Assembly: GCF_932294415.1 (NCBI RefSeq) | Contig: NC_065535.1 | Location: forward strand, 82,667,862-82,731,861 | Length of the DNA stretch: 64,000 nucleotides | Reading direction: 5' to 3' | DNA from: Quercus robur | Taxonomy: Eukaryota > Streptophyta > Magnoliopsida > Fagales > Fagaceae | Shown: in pieces, positions 1 to 11,219 of the stretch | Position numbering within the stretch: the first letter of the stretch is position 1 | Layout: every line of letters starts with the position of its first letter | Notes under the pieces: model-generated | What the model was told of the DNA's origin: nothing | What the model saw: only the letters and a program-made list of their open reading frames with translations | The model's database searches: none | Position numbers and translations under genes: made by a program

Positions 1-1812
1 AGGTTAGGAGGAAAATGAAAAGCTTAAAGCACCTTATAAACAAAGCTCCATTCTAATCTGTCATAAGCTTTCTCCAAGTCCACTTTAATAGCCATATACC
101 CTTCCTTTCCTTTCTTTCTATCCAAAGCATAGAACAGCTCTTGAGCTAACAACACATTATCAATACCTTTCCTACCCGGTACAAAAGCTGTTTAGACAGG
201 GGCAACCGATTTACCTATGTGGGGTCTAATTCTGTTTACAATAATTTTTGAAACCACTTTATAGATCGAATTACAAAGACTGATCGGTCTATAATTATTC
301 AAAGATTCAGGGCTTTGGCACTTCGGAATCAGAGTAATAAGGGTCTCATTAAGATATTCAGGCACTTTCCCATACTCAAAAATATCCAAAACTTCTTTGC
401 AAACCGAATTCCCCGCATCTCCCCAGAATTGTTGATAGAATCCAGCATGCAAACCATTTGGACCTGGTGCTTTAAATGGCCCCAGGCTCCACAAACCATC
501 CTTAACCTCCTTCTCCGACATCTCTACCAATCCAATCCCTTTCTTCTTCAGTTAAGAAGCAGCAAACAAATTCTGATATCAGGGATTGCCGTGAGGACAT
601 ACACATCTCAGTGGAGTAAAGTTCTTCAAACCCCACCAAGATGTGCTTTTTAACCGCCTCTTCATTATCCATCCATTCCCCAACACTATTCTTCAAGCAT
701 CTAATCTTACTCCTCTGCCTCCTAACAATAGTAGACATGTGAAAATAGGAGGTGTTATGATCCCCAAACGCAGCTGCATTAATTCTTGATTTTAGTGCCC
801 AATATTCTTCTTCCTGGAGGAGGATAGAAGAGTATTCCTCAATTAACCATTTCTCAAGCTGAAGTAGTGACTCACTAGGATTATTCGCTAAAGCTCTTTG
901 AGTGCCACTCAGTCTATTTAGGACTCTCCTCTTTCTAGCAAAGAGATTCCCAAAAACCTCAGAATTCCATTTCTTCACCTTCCTTGTAAACCCCACAGTG
1001 GCTGAGTGCAAGGAACCTCCTTCAGACCAAGCTTCTTTGACCACCCTCGGAAATTCTGGATGTAATAGCCACATACTTTGAAAGCGAAAAGGTCTGCTAG
1101 CCCTATCAGTCTCGGGCTTCTAGAGTTCAATCAAAACTGGGTGATGATCAGTTCTGGGTAAATGAGTTACAGCTGATTTAGGATAGAGAACTCTCCAGAG
1201 GGGGTTACCAAAACATCGGTCTATCCTTTCCAATATTAAGTCTGTTAATTGTCTCTTATTCGTCCAAGTATATTTGGGCCCCGCAAATCCCAAGTCAACA
1301 AAACTACAGGAATCTAGACAAGCTTTAAATTCCATAGCTCGATTAATGTTAATTTGGTTCCCTCCAAATTTATCCTCATCACAAAGGACTTCATTAAAAT
1401 CCCCTATCATAAGCCATGGCATTGAGTGCAACCAACCCACCTCCTCAATATTAGACCATAATATTCGTCTTTCAGCCAGATGAGGACTAGGATAAATAGC
1501 AGAAAATAACCAAGAAAGGTTTGAAGCATGTACCTTAAGAGTAGCATGTATCTCCTGCTCCGTATTCGCCAACAGAGAAATTTCCGCACCCTCTCCACAG
1601 GATCCATAAGCCACCAGCATACCCAATAGTGTCCGTTGTAATAAAACCATCAAAGGGCAATCCCTCTATGATTTTTTCAGCTCTCTCACCACCAACTCTG
1701 GTCTCCGTAATAACCATAATCGAGGGGCGATGATTCGCAACCAACTCACAAACCCTTCTCTTAAATTCCAGATTAAGAGCTCCTCTACAATTCCACATGA
1801 GAATCTTCATTC
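1..1812 (-). pseudogene. LINE ORF2 (endonuclease + reverse transcriptase), frameshifted
   Basis: Seen: the endonuclease starts with MKILMWNCRGA near 1810 and carries the motifs MWNCRG, ITETR, IGDFNE and TDHHPV, the usual metal-binding and catalytic blocks. The reverse transcriptase shows FKAPGPNGLHAGFYQQFW, ITLIPK, NYRPISLCNSIYK, then AFVPGR and DLEKAYDRLEW close to the window start. The frame changes near 1640 and near 515, and stop codons lie at about 1120 and 192, so no intact polyprotein can be made. The FADD motif, RNase H and tail would lie to the left of the window. An old, immobile copy is the simplest reading. Confidence 0.85.
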
Positions 1813-2104
1813 TGACTAACTGAGCAATAAGAACTTTGGCCTTATTTACAATGGCTATGAGGGATCTTTTCGACTCAGCTTGAACTAGGCCATGACAAAG
1901 CCAAGCAAGGAGAATCAAAGCTTGCCGAAATTGTATCATAAACAAAAAAGAAGGCAGAGACTCAGCAATAAGGGGTGCCGATCCACTCACTGGCTGTGGA
2001 ATTAGTGCTATTCCCGCAACCAGGATCCACGAAAGGCAAAACACAGAGGCAACCAACCAAACCCACTGAGGAGCAGTGATGGTCTCCTCCCTAAGCAACC
2101 TCAT
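1..2104 (-). mobile_element. L1-type LINE, 3' part outside the window
   Basis: Non-LTR retrotransposon read from right to left. It contains an APE-type endonuclease (about 1810 to 1120), a linker (1074 to 502) and the first half of a reverse transcriptase (530 to 1); the rest lies beyond the left edge. An open stretch upstream of the endonuclease reaches 2104 and has hydrophobic segments I cannot assign. The 5' end of the element is not defined; the homology I can argue for stops near 1810, and 2104 is the end of the open frame. Confidence 0.85.
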
Positions 2105-2687
2105 GCAATTTGGGTATGAATTTATGGGTATGAAAACAGAGATTTGGGGAAAGATTGATGGGAAGATTCTGATTTAGATGGAAAGGACCACAAAGAGAGT
2201 GGGGAGAGAAAATCCACACACTAATGGTGGAGAAGAGCCACACGGATGGTGGAGAAAGACCACACAAAGGTGGTAGATATAGACCACACAGCAGTGGTAG
2301 AGACGACCCACTACAGAGGTGGGAGAGAATTTAAGATGGAAAATTTAGAAATTATAATTGAAAATTTACAAAGGTGAAATTATAATTTAAAAAAACCAAA
2401 AAGAAAAAAGAAAAAAAAAAAGCGTGGGCTGGATCACATATATAATATATTACTACTTCTTCCTTTTTCTATAAAACCTATGCTACCCGCCCACTCATCC
2501 CCAAATTGTGAATGACCGTCTTGAGTTATGTACAAAATAATTTAATGAAAAAAAGTGGGGCAGCATGTGTTGTTTACCATGTAAATCTAAAACAAAGTTC
2601 CATAATCCATTTACCATTGCATAAAAGCATGTTTCTTTCATTTGTGTCCTATCACCAGCAACTACGAACTGTCATTTGTGGGTAGAC
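2105..2687. other. Gene-free stretch with a degenerate repeat
   Basis: No coding signal. Positions about 2196-2330 contain five or six imperfect copies of a 25-35 bp unit built around 'ggtggagaaagaccacac'. The remainder is AT-rich. The last bases before 2688 are the left flank of the MULE insertion. Confidence 0.5.
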
Positions 2688-2696
2688 GTGATGCAG
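2688..2696. repeat. 9-bp target-site duplication, left
   Basis: GTGATGCAG directly precedes the left terminus of the MULE and is repeated without change at 13946-13954. Nine base pairs is the standard duplication length for Mutator-like elements. Confidence 0.93.
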
Positions 2697-2775
2697 GGGA
2701 TTTTTTAGAAAATAACCTTGAAACCGAAACTATTTCATTAGTTAGGAAACGTTTGAAACTAATTTGGAATATAGC
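2697..2775 (+). repeat. Left terminal inverted repeat of the MULE
   Basis: About 80 bp. Blocks shared with the right end (inverted) are the first 20 bases, then CATTAGTTAG, AAACGTTT and AAACTA. Small differences between the ends show some decay. Confidence 0.88.
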
Positions 2776-2826
2776 AACTCGAGTTCAGTATCCACGATTT
2801 CCTGGGTTTATTAGTTTATTATTGCT

Positions 2827-3036
2827 AGAAATCGAGTTAAAAGAACTCGACTTCTAAGGCTGGAAAACGAGTCCAAAGGACTTGGTTTTAAAGCATGGAA
2901 ACCGAGTCCCTTGCACTCGGTTTCAAAGCCTGGAAACCGAGTCCATTGGACTCGATTTCCAGCCTTAGAAGTCGAGTTTAACGAACTCGTTTTTCAGGCT
3001 TAGGAACCGAGTCCTTTGGACTCGATTTCCTTTTAT
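2827..3036. repeat. Left subterminal array of six palindromes, 35-bp period
   Basis: Six imperfect palindromes of the form AAAYCGAGT-N7-ACTCGRTTT. The CGAGT core starts at 2833, 2868, 2903, 2938, 2973 and 3008, an exact 35-bp step. The spacer between units is of the 'ttctaaggctgg' type. The array lies between the TIR and the leader region of the transposase gene. See the finding for the matching array at the other end. Confidence 0.9.
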
Positions 3037-3189
3037 AAACCAGCATCAGTTCCATCAAACAGCAACACTCCCATCCCACAGCAGCTTTCACGTGGGCATC
3101 ACAGTTCCCCCACAGCAGCTTCAGTCCCCAGCCCTCCATGTGTCTGTGGGTCCCAGCTCCAATAAGTTCTCTCTTGCCGTGGGAATAAG

Positions 3190-3445
3190 TTGTATTGTGA
3201 ATATCAGAAACTCAGTCTCTATATGCTCTCTCAACTGTTTCAACTCAGTCTCTATATGCTCTCTCTGTATTGTGAATATAAGTTATCTTAAACACTCTTT
3301 CAACTCTTTCAACTCAGTCTCTATATGCTCTCTCTGTATTGTGAATATAAGTTATCTTTCAACTCTTTCAACTCAGTCTCTATATGCTCTCTCTGTATTG
3401 TGAATATAAGTTCTCTTGAACACTCTTTCAACTCACAGTCTCTAT
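3190..3445 (+). repeat. 60-70 bp tandem repeat in the transposase leader region
   Basis: Four full or partial copies of a unit containing 'caactcagtctctatatgctctc' followed in most copies by 'tgtattgtgaatataagtt'. This pyrimidine-rich tract sits between the left palindrome array and the transposase coding region and probably belongs to its promoter or 5' UTR. Short open frames across it are artefacts of the repeat. Confidence 0.8.
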
Positions 3446-3506
3446 ATTCAACTCACTCACAGAACACTCATCACACAACATTCTCAGGTAATATTTTTAC
3501 AATGTT

Positions 3507-3740
3507 GTGATTATTTTGCTAGATTTTTTTTAAAGAAAAATTTAGAACATATTAGGAAAAGTTTTGTTTTTTCTTATTTGTTAGTGTAAATATTGTGATC
3601 AATTTATTTGTTAGTATATTGTGATTATTTGCTAGGTTTTTTTTAAAGAAAAATTTAGAACATATTAGGAAATGTTTTGTTTTTCTTATTTGTTAGTGTA
3701 AATAGTGTGATTAATTTATTTGTTAGTATATTGTGATTAT
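3507..3740 (+). repeat. 113-bp tandem duplication, followed by related AT-rich copies
   Basis: Two near-identical units containing 'tttaaagaaaaatttagaacatattagg' lie at about 3507-3618 and 3619-3731. Shorter versions of the same AT-rich motif ('attgtgattattgggaatatttagtac') recur at about 4017 and 4491. This is probably intronic or UTR sequence of the element. No gene is visible from 3450 to 5050. Confidence 0.75.
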
Positions 3741-5055
3741 TTGCTATTTTTTTTTAAATTAATGTTATAACACATTTATATAAGATCATAAATCTACTTA
3801 AGAAAAAATATCTATAATGAGTAGTAATTTAATGATTAATTGTTGGGAATATTTAGTAAATAATTGTGATTAAATTACAACATATTGGGGAATTTTTTTT
3901 TGTTAGTGTAAATATTTTGATTAAATTACAACATATTGGGGAATTTTTTTTTTTTTTTTTTTTTTGTTAGTGTGAATATTGTGATTAAATTATTTGCTAA
4001 GTTTTTTTTTAAGAAAGTTAATATTGTGATTATTGGGAATATTTAGTACCAAATATTGTGATTATTATGTGAAAATTTGAGTACTCTAGATATGCAATTT
4101 TTTCCTTTTTATTTTTATTTTTTCATTTAAGAGAATATATAAAACTTTTTTGGCTAAAGGTTCGAAGCTCAAAATCTTATAAATCCAATTATTTTTTATT
4201 TTTTTTAAGGAAGTTGCAACAGTAAAATTGTAACATGAAATGGTCATGACCATGACCATGAATGAATGTGTAAGGATGGTGCAGCCCGAGCACGTATAGT
4301 TTGTGAAAAATTTACAAATATTTGGTGTTATTACCATTTGTAACATTCCAAGTTAGGAAAAAAGGAGCAGACTTTAAAAATAGAAAGAGAGCAAACGCTG
4401 TCCATTTCCATAGCCCTTTAGGATTTTAGGGGATTAGATATTGGCAAAAAGAATGGAGTCATTAGGGTTTTTTTAGAAAATAACTACAAATATTGTGATT
4501 ATTGGGAATATTTAGTACCAAATATTATGATTATTATGTTATTACAACATATGGGAATATTTGTTTTGTTTGTTAGTGTAAATATTGTGATAATATGCTA
4601 AGTTAAAAAAAAAATTAATATTGTGATTAATTATTGGGAATATTTAGTACTAAATATTGTGATCAATTGTTAGGAATATTTAGTACTTTTAGGTCTTTCT
4701 CATGGATATATCATAACATTATGAGTTTGATACCTAAGATAGTAGTCTTTTTACCATAAATTATTTCAAGATATATTTGTTTAAGATTTGTAACAGAGAT
4801 TTCAATGGATAACTGGTTGGTATATAATATTTTTGTTCATCATAACTTATTTGAATGGGTTTTGAAAGTCATGCCCCTAGAATGATTTAGAATTTTTAAA
4901 GAATATGAAATTGGTAATGACTATTTTTGTAAGATTACTAAAGGTGAGTATATGCAAATTTGGTTGAGGTTAGTATTGTTGGCATTTCATACGCAAAGTT
5001 TTGTGATTGATGTTGATTGAGCGTTATAAATTTGTCACTAACACAATTGCACTTG

Positions 5056-6966
5056 ATGATCTATAGGTTGACAATGATCTATATAAATATATACTACGGT
5101 GGACCCCTTAGCAATGCCAACCCTTATGATGGAGCCTCATTTCAAGTTTCGGGTATCCAGTGCTACTATATGATGATACGCCGTAAGCTAAAGACCCTGA
5201 ATGAGCTGAAAGTAAAAATTATGGAAGAGTTGCAAGTGAACCCTGCTTTGCATGACATACATATTACTTTCCGTTCTCCATATGAAGTCCTCAATCAATG
5301 CATTAATTACAGATATATGGCGATAACAGAGGACAAACATGTGAAATTCATGTTTAGTAAGATGGACAAATGGAAACAAGCAGCAGATTTTGAGTTATAT
5401 GTCACTTTGGAGCCTCGTGCAGAAGTCGGCGTAGAAGACGAAATTGTACAAACAACTACATCTCTACAGTTTGCAGTCCTAGATGATCAATGCACCACAT
5501 TGGGAGGCTATACACCCCCTTTTCAAGAGACACCAGTAACAATTGAGAGTGAACCTGGAAATAGATATGAAGATCAATTTTGTACACATCGAGATGAATC
5601 CTCTACAGTTCCAGTAGTTGAAGATGAAGATGAAGACGAAGACTGTTCTAGGGAAGATTGTGAGGATAGAGATGAGTATGAAGAGAGGATTGACGATGGT
5701 GACTTTGACAGGGGTCTTGATGACCATGAAATTACTCACATTCCTCATGTTGATGATATGGCTGAATGTGATGAAGATGATGAGGACGCTAATGCTAGAG
5801 TTCAGCATGTTACAAATACGGCCCTCGTTTATGAACCTCCTGCCTCATCATTTTATGAAAATACTTGGGAAAATATGGTTGATCCTGAAGTTGTTCAGCA
5901 ATCATTTGGTTCTTGGAATGCAGACATGAATTTTGCGAAAGGGTTGATTTTTGCTAATAAAGATGCGGTGAGACGTGCATTAACAATTTACGCCGCAAAG
6001 CATAACAGAAACTTTGTGACTAGTAGGTCGACCACAAGTAGACTGTCTGTGAAATGCAGCGATGAATCATGCATGTGGTACGTTGGGGCAGTTGTGAAGC
6101 CTGAACTCGGACTATGGATGGTCACATCTTATAGGGGTCCTCATAGTTGTATGCCCCTTGCCACGGCCCTTGATGGTAGAATGATGGATTGTAATTTTCT
6201 AGCAGAAGAATTTGTTCCATTGTTGAAAGAGAAACACACGACAACAATTTATCACCTCAGACATTTCATTAAAGGGAAGTATTATGGGCATATTCTTTCT
6301 TACTATAAGATATGGGATGCGAAACAACGAGGTATTGCAAAGATACTTGGGGATTGGGAAGAGTCTTACGAAAGGTTGAAAAAGTTATTGTTTGCATACT
6401 GGGATCAAGAACCTGGCACCCGTTTCTGGTTTCACACCATACCCAGGGACGAGTTCGGTGATACAATATTGCGCTATATATTTTGGGCTTTCGCTCCATG
6501 CATTGCAGGATTCAGACATTGTAAGCCAGTGATCAGTATTGATGGGACCCATTTGTATGGTAAATATCGAGGGGTGTTGTTGATTGCAATGGCCACCGAT
6601 GCCAACAACAAGGTTTTGCCTTTTGCCTTTGCTGTTGTGGACAAAGAGTCAGGGTCTAGTTGGGGGTGGTTTTTAGAACGCCTCAGGAATGCACTGGGGG
6701 ATGTGATAGCAGATAAGGACATCTGTATAATTTCTGACCGACATAAGGGTATTCAAAGTGCAATTGCAAACTGGCCTAGACATGATGATGGACGACAACG
6801 AGTAGTTCACAGATATTGCCTTCGACATGTTGCTAGCAACTTCAACACGCAGTTCAAAATGTTGGCAAAACTTGAGGTTTCAAAGAGGGATCATTTAGCA
6901 AGGACTCAAGCTCCCCTTCATTCAGTACGGGGCTGGACAAACCTGCTCCATGGCAAAAAATTATAA
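5056..6966 (+). pseudogene. MULE transposase, C-terminal part missing
   Basis: Mutator transposase, the nuclear enzyme that would cut and paste the element. Seen, in order: an N-terminal region starting MIYxxxIYYGG (ATG at 5056 or 5074); an acidic linker rich in Asp and Glu (about 5610-5800); a MuDR-type DNA-binding region with VRRALTIYAAKHNRNF and a Cys/His cluster (about 5935-6150); then the MULE catalytic core. The first catalytic Asp is in SIDGTHLYGKY (codon 6541-6543), the second in ISDRHKGI (6736-6738), and the CLRH motif follows. Homology stops near 6858 and an unrelated tail runs to the stop at 6964-6966. The region expected to hold the third acidic residue of the DDE triad and the SWIM zinc finger is absent, so the product should be inactive. 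Confidence 0.88.
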
Positions 6967-7314
6967 CGTGCAGTTCAAAATTTGAAAACTGAAAGCATTA
7001 CATTATCATTTTACCTAAAAGTCAATTCAAATTAATTGTTAAAAACACCATTAATATGGCAGAAAGAGAGATCCTAACAAACCTGTGAAGCATTTTCAGG
7101 TCCAACCTAGAAAGAGTGAGGTGTTTTCTAAGCTAAGTGCTGATCATCACTTAGGGTCAGAAACTCCAATTCTCGAGTGTCCTCCTTTGTTTCTTGATAA
7201 ACCCACATCAAATAATTAGGAATGTTTTGAAAGCATTAAAAGAATTAAATAAATAAAAAAAAAGTGATTTCAGAGAGCGAGAGAGAGAGAGCGAACCTCT
7301 ATGGGATGCTAATC
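6967..7314. other. Junction between the two convergent MULE genes
   Basis: No coding sequence recognised. The 12-mer GCAGTTCAAAAT of the transposase (6849-6860) recurs at 6968-6979, just past the truncated frame, which may mark the rearrangement that removed the transposase C-terminus. A short GA repeat lies at 7274-7292. Confidence 0.5.
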
Positions 7315-10300
7315 CTAATGCATTTTACGCTTATGCTGTCTCGTATAGTGTCTGGTATGTGGGGGAGGGGGTACTGCATCTCCTTCGTGAGGCTCCTTAC
7401 GTTGCTGCAAAGATGAAGTTACAACCAAACAATGGATTACATGAATTCCAATACCAACCATAACAGTAGTTACTCGATATTTATTACATTAAATGATTTG
7501 TCATACCGTGGGGCCAGCGTTGTGTCCTGCTTTGTGACCACCTGTCCCACAAGGAGGTGCTTTCATTGTACGTTTAGGTCGACCTTGTGGGGGTGACTGT
7601 AACCCAACAACCTGCTCATTCTCAACATGCACAGCTGGTTGTTTTGCTTGACTCCCAACAACTGCGGGGGAGGATGGTGTAGCAAATGAAATGTGAGTGC
7701 CCGTACTCATGGGATCTATATGCAGTCTAGGAGTGGGCATGAATGACATGGAGTGACTATGGGGCGGTACATGGTCTATATGACCAATGTTGTATGATGG
7801 GGATTGCGTGTGCATGACAGGAGGGGTTTGATTGAAATCAGGGCCGAGATCAAAGGATGGTGGAGTAAATGAAAGATGAGCAGGATCAAAAAATGTATGT
7901 GAGGTGTGTGAAGGGATCTCGGGGTGAAAAGATGCAGGAGTAGTGGGTAGAGAGATATCTAGGTCAGAAACTGCATGAGCAGTATGTGGAGGGATCTCTA
8001 GGGAAGGAGATGCATGTGGAGGTGGAGGGAACTCTGGGGCAGGAGATGCACGTGGGGGTGGAGGGAGATCTGCCCTACTGACAACCTGATGGGATGCAGC
8101 ACGCTGACCATGGCTATGGCTGGCACGAGTTGAGCTCGTGCTTGGTCGTCCAGTATCTTCTGGCACTTCTGGATTTGCCCCATCGATATCTTCCAACGGA
8201 AGTCGAGCAGTTATACGGTGAAGGCGTTCCACTGTCTTAAGTACAGCTGAAATATGCTTGTACTCAAGACTGCCTACTGTATAAAGTCTCAACAACTTCT
8301 TGTGACTGGCAACCTGAAAGTAAATAAATACAATTAGTACATCATACTGAAGTTCCTGATACGCAACAAAAATTGAAAAGAAAGGTCGAAGCAATTACCA
8401 TAATAATAAGTGAAGCCGAAGTGTGGTCGACGAACCTCTAAGTCACCCTATCGTACCAATCGAAGTATGGATGAGCAGGCGACATATCACCCTCTAGTCG
8501 TGCTCCAAGACATAGAGATCATGCTCGAGTATTCCATACTCGGATATGGCCATCATGTCTGTCCCTCCAATTCACCTCCACCTTCCCCCTCAGGTCTATG
8601 GCATGAAGGGCTTCGTCAGTATCAACATATGGGGGGGGTTCTTGTACCATCCCGAACTGACGAACAACACGGTCCGGTGTATGTTTCTCTACTAGCCAGA
8701 AACATACAAGCGGTACCCTTGCCGTCCATACATCCCTTCCGGCGACACAAAACGCAGGCAGGTGGTCTAATTCAGCTTCATATGGTTGCCACACCACCTA
8801 AAATAGTCAAATCAAAGGGCAGCACATTATGCAATGTTCCATATCTATGAGCTCTTTTACATTTATAAATACAATAATCATAAACAATAGTCATAAACAA
8901 TAGAATAAACACAATGTTGGTACCTGCTTTGGATGCATACAATCTAAAAGCTGACGGTACCGGACCAGACAGATTTCGGCGGGGCTATTCAAGGTGTTCA
9001 CAACCCACACAGTCCTACAATTGCGAAAGAGGGAGTCAATACTTGGAATTGAGAATATGAAGTAATCAACAACAATAAGTGATGGGCAATCGTAAATTTA
9101 ATAGTACATACCACTAAGATTATACTAATAAATGATTATCTAAACATATGATTAGAGGTGGAGCTAAAAATTAATAAGACTTATATTATACATCAATCAT
9201 AACATATGACCTCCGTGGTTGTCAAGGTTAAAATTTTATTTTCTATGTCTAACAATGTGTTTAAAATTATGGATTTATTTCCAATAGAGAGAATCGGTCA
9301 AGGAAGAGACTTACTTAATAGACAATGGAGAAGGTGCAAATGGTGGGCCATATGCACCATCTGGTGGGAGGTCCATCCTTGGGCACAAAAAAGGGAATCT
9401 GACCCATGCCCAATACTGAACTAGCAACAAGGCCCCACCAATCTGACTAGCACCTCTGTCGGTTGCCTTGCATAACTCTCTGTACAGCCATGCAAGGCAA
9501 GCGCTCCCCCAACTGTACTGAGGTGGATTTCGAAGGTTCCTCAGCATCTGCAACCACATCGTATGCACCCTATCACCAGACTTGTCGGCGAAAATTGTGT
9601 CTGCCAGGAGTGCTAGGATATAACACCGTGCATATTGATGCACAACCACCTCTGTTGCATCATCGGGCAACCCTTCGTCAATTTTTTCTAGTAGCTTCTT
9701 TATTTGGATCCTTTGTCCTTTAAGCGTGGTGTCATTAGTAGCAATTCCAAGCAGACTCTGACATTCATCTTTCCATGTCAAGTCAGTTGTTCCAACAATT
9801 GCCTCACCATCGATTGGAATCCCAAAAAGAACCTCCACATCTTGTAATGTGATCGTTGTCTCACCATGTGGCAGGTGGAAGGTGTGGGTTTCAGGCCGCC
9901 ATCGCTCAACGAAGGCCGTGATCAGGTTATGATCAATCTCTCTACCTGGGGTCCTATACAGCCCCTCTAATCCAACTCTCTTCACAATGTCGACGATACG
10001 ATCATCCACCACTATCCGGCGTCGTTTTCGGAACTCGTCATTACGACCGCGGCATTTCAGTGGCCCTGGATCCTGCACATGATAGAATTATGGTGATGAG
10101 ATGCAATATGCCATAACCTTTGTATATATGATTGTAGTTATTGATCCCAAAAAACAAAAATAAAGCAATTATGAAGGGACCTTAAAATATCAACCCCAAA
10201 AAGAAAAAAAAAACCAAAAAAAAAAGCAACAACGGGAGAAAAATAAAAGGATGCAATGCACTTTATACATTTGTCTAGTAATGAAAGGCTTCCCATGCGA

Positions 10301-11219
10301 CCAGCCTATTGCTGCCTCTAAACCAGGAAAAGTCAAAAGGCTTCTTAAAGCTATTTCATTAATTTAAGAAGCTTTAAGTAACTATCTTGGAATTTGGTTG
10401 TATTTCGTTGTCATAGTTGCTGATTTGTGTTTGTTTTCCCTTAAGCTCTGTTGTTGTCCAACCCTTGAATTTACTTAACTAAGTATTTTAATGCAAGTAA
10501 GAAACTCAAGTGAAAAGGGTCCTTAAGGATTTTATTTGATTTATGACAAAAGCTTGTCTTCAATATGATTCATTAAGCTAGGTTTGTTAGACAAGTTGTA
10601 ATTCCAAATGGATTCCTAAATATAAACTTCTATGTTTTGCTTTTGGAACCTAAGGATCATATTTTATGCATGTACCATTGCTTCCAATCTCAAGCACATT
10701 TTTTTTAAAAAAATTTAGCTCTGTTTGACATGATATGGAAAATAAACAACCTAAATAGAGGAAAGTAAAAGAAACTAGAGGCAAAGGCTAGCGTTCTCAA
10801 TAATAACAATAAAAATTACTGCAACAACCACAACCTGAACAACTTCTTGCCAAGCAACAATAAAATTATCACAGGTCACATTGCTTCAAACAAAAATAAC
10901 TCTTATGAACCTAGGATTGCTTTGTTCATGTACACCCACACTAACAGTCAACCAATCTAACTTAACCCAACTAATGCGCATGACCATGCATTGAAAGCTA
11001 GTAATACCATTGACACTTAGAATTTCAGAAATGGGAAGAAAAAAAAATCAACATAATGTAAAAGGATAAGAAGAGAATATTCAGCAGGTGGTCGGTTTTC
11101 ATTTTTACCTTGCCTTCCCAAACAGCGCACGCTCGATGTGTTTTTATAAACCTTAACACTGAATCGTCAGTGGGCTCAGGACCAAACTCATCAGGGAGCT
11201 GAGCAGGAACAGCAGCCAT
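7315..11219 (-). pseudogene. Plant mobile domain (PMD) protein, six coding exons, two in-frame stops
   Basis: Belongs to the family often annotated 'serine/threonine-protein phosphatase 7 long form homolog' (MAIN/MAIL-like PMD, transposon-borne type); the molecular function is not settled. Coding exons fitted with GT/AG borders and consistent phases: 11109-11219, 9315-10072, 8924-9014, 8399-8797, 7507-8313, 7315-7404 (2256 nt, 752 codons). Hallmarks are DPGPLKCRGR, GLEGLYRTPG, RWRPETHTFHLPHGE, TLQDVEVLFGIPIDG, TVWVVNTLNSPAEICLVRYR, a Pro/His-rich low-complexity tail, and PPCGTGGHK near the end. Exon 4 contains TGA at 8519-8521 and TAG at 8438-8440; the first looks like a pair of compensating indels. 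The gene is carried by the MULE and converges on the transposase. Its start is the ATG right behind an acceptor CAG, so the 5' UTR is spliced. Confidence 0.88.
10073..11108 (-). other. Intron 1 of the PMD gene
   Basis: About 1.04 kb, AT-rich. The donor GGCAAG|GTAAAAATG and the acceptor TGTGCAG|GATCCAGGG keep the reading frame (phase 0). No separate gene is seen inside. Confidence 0.75.

Noticed and set aside
2642-2857. 71-codon plus-strand frame at the MULE border
   Set aside because: It runs across the target duplication and TIR into the palindrome array, so it is not a gene.
2827-3036. CRISPR-like look of the regularly spaced repeats
   Set aside because: The repeats are palindromes with similar linkers, not repeats with unique spacers; the DNA is plant nuclear and no cas genes are present.
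3092-3510. Open frames with repeated SVSICSLCIVNIS
   Set aside because: Translation of the 60-70 bp tandem repeat.
5188-6722. Antisense and shifted frames over the transposase
   Set aside because: Shadows of the real coding frame; no domain of their own.
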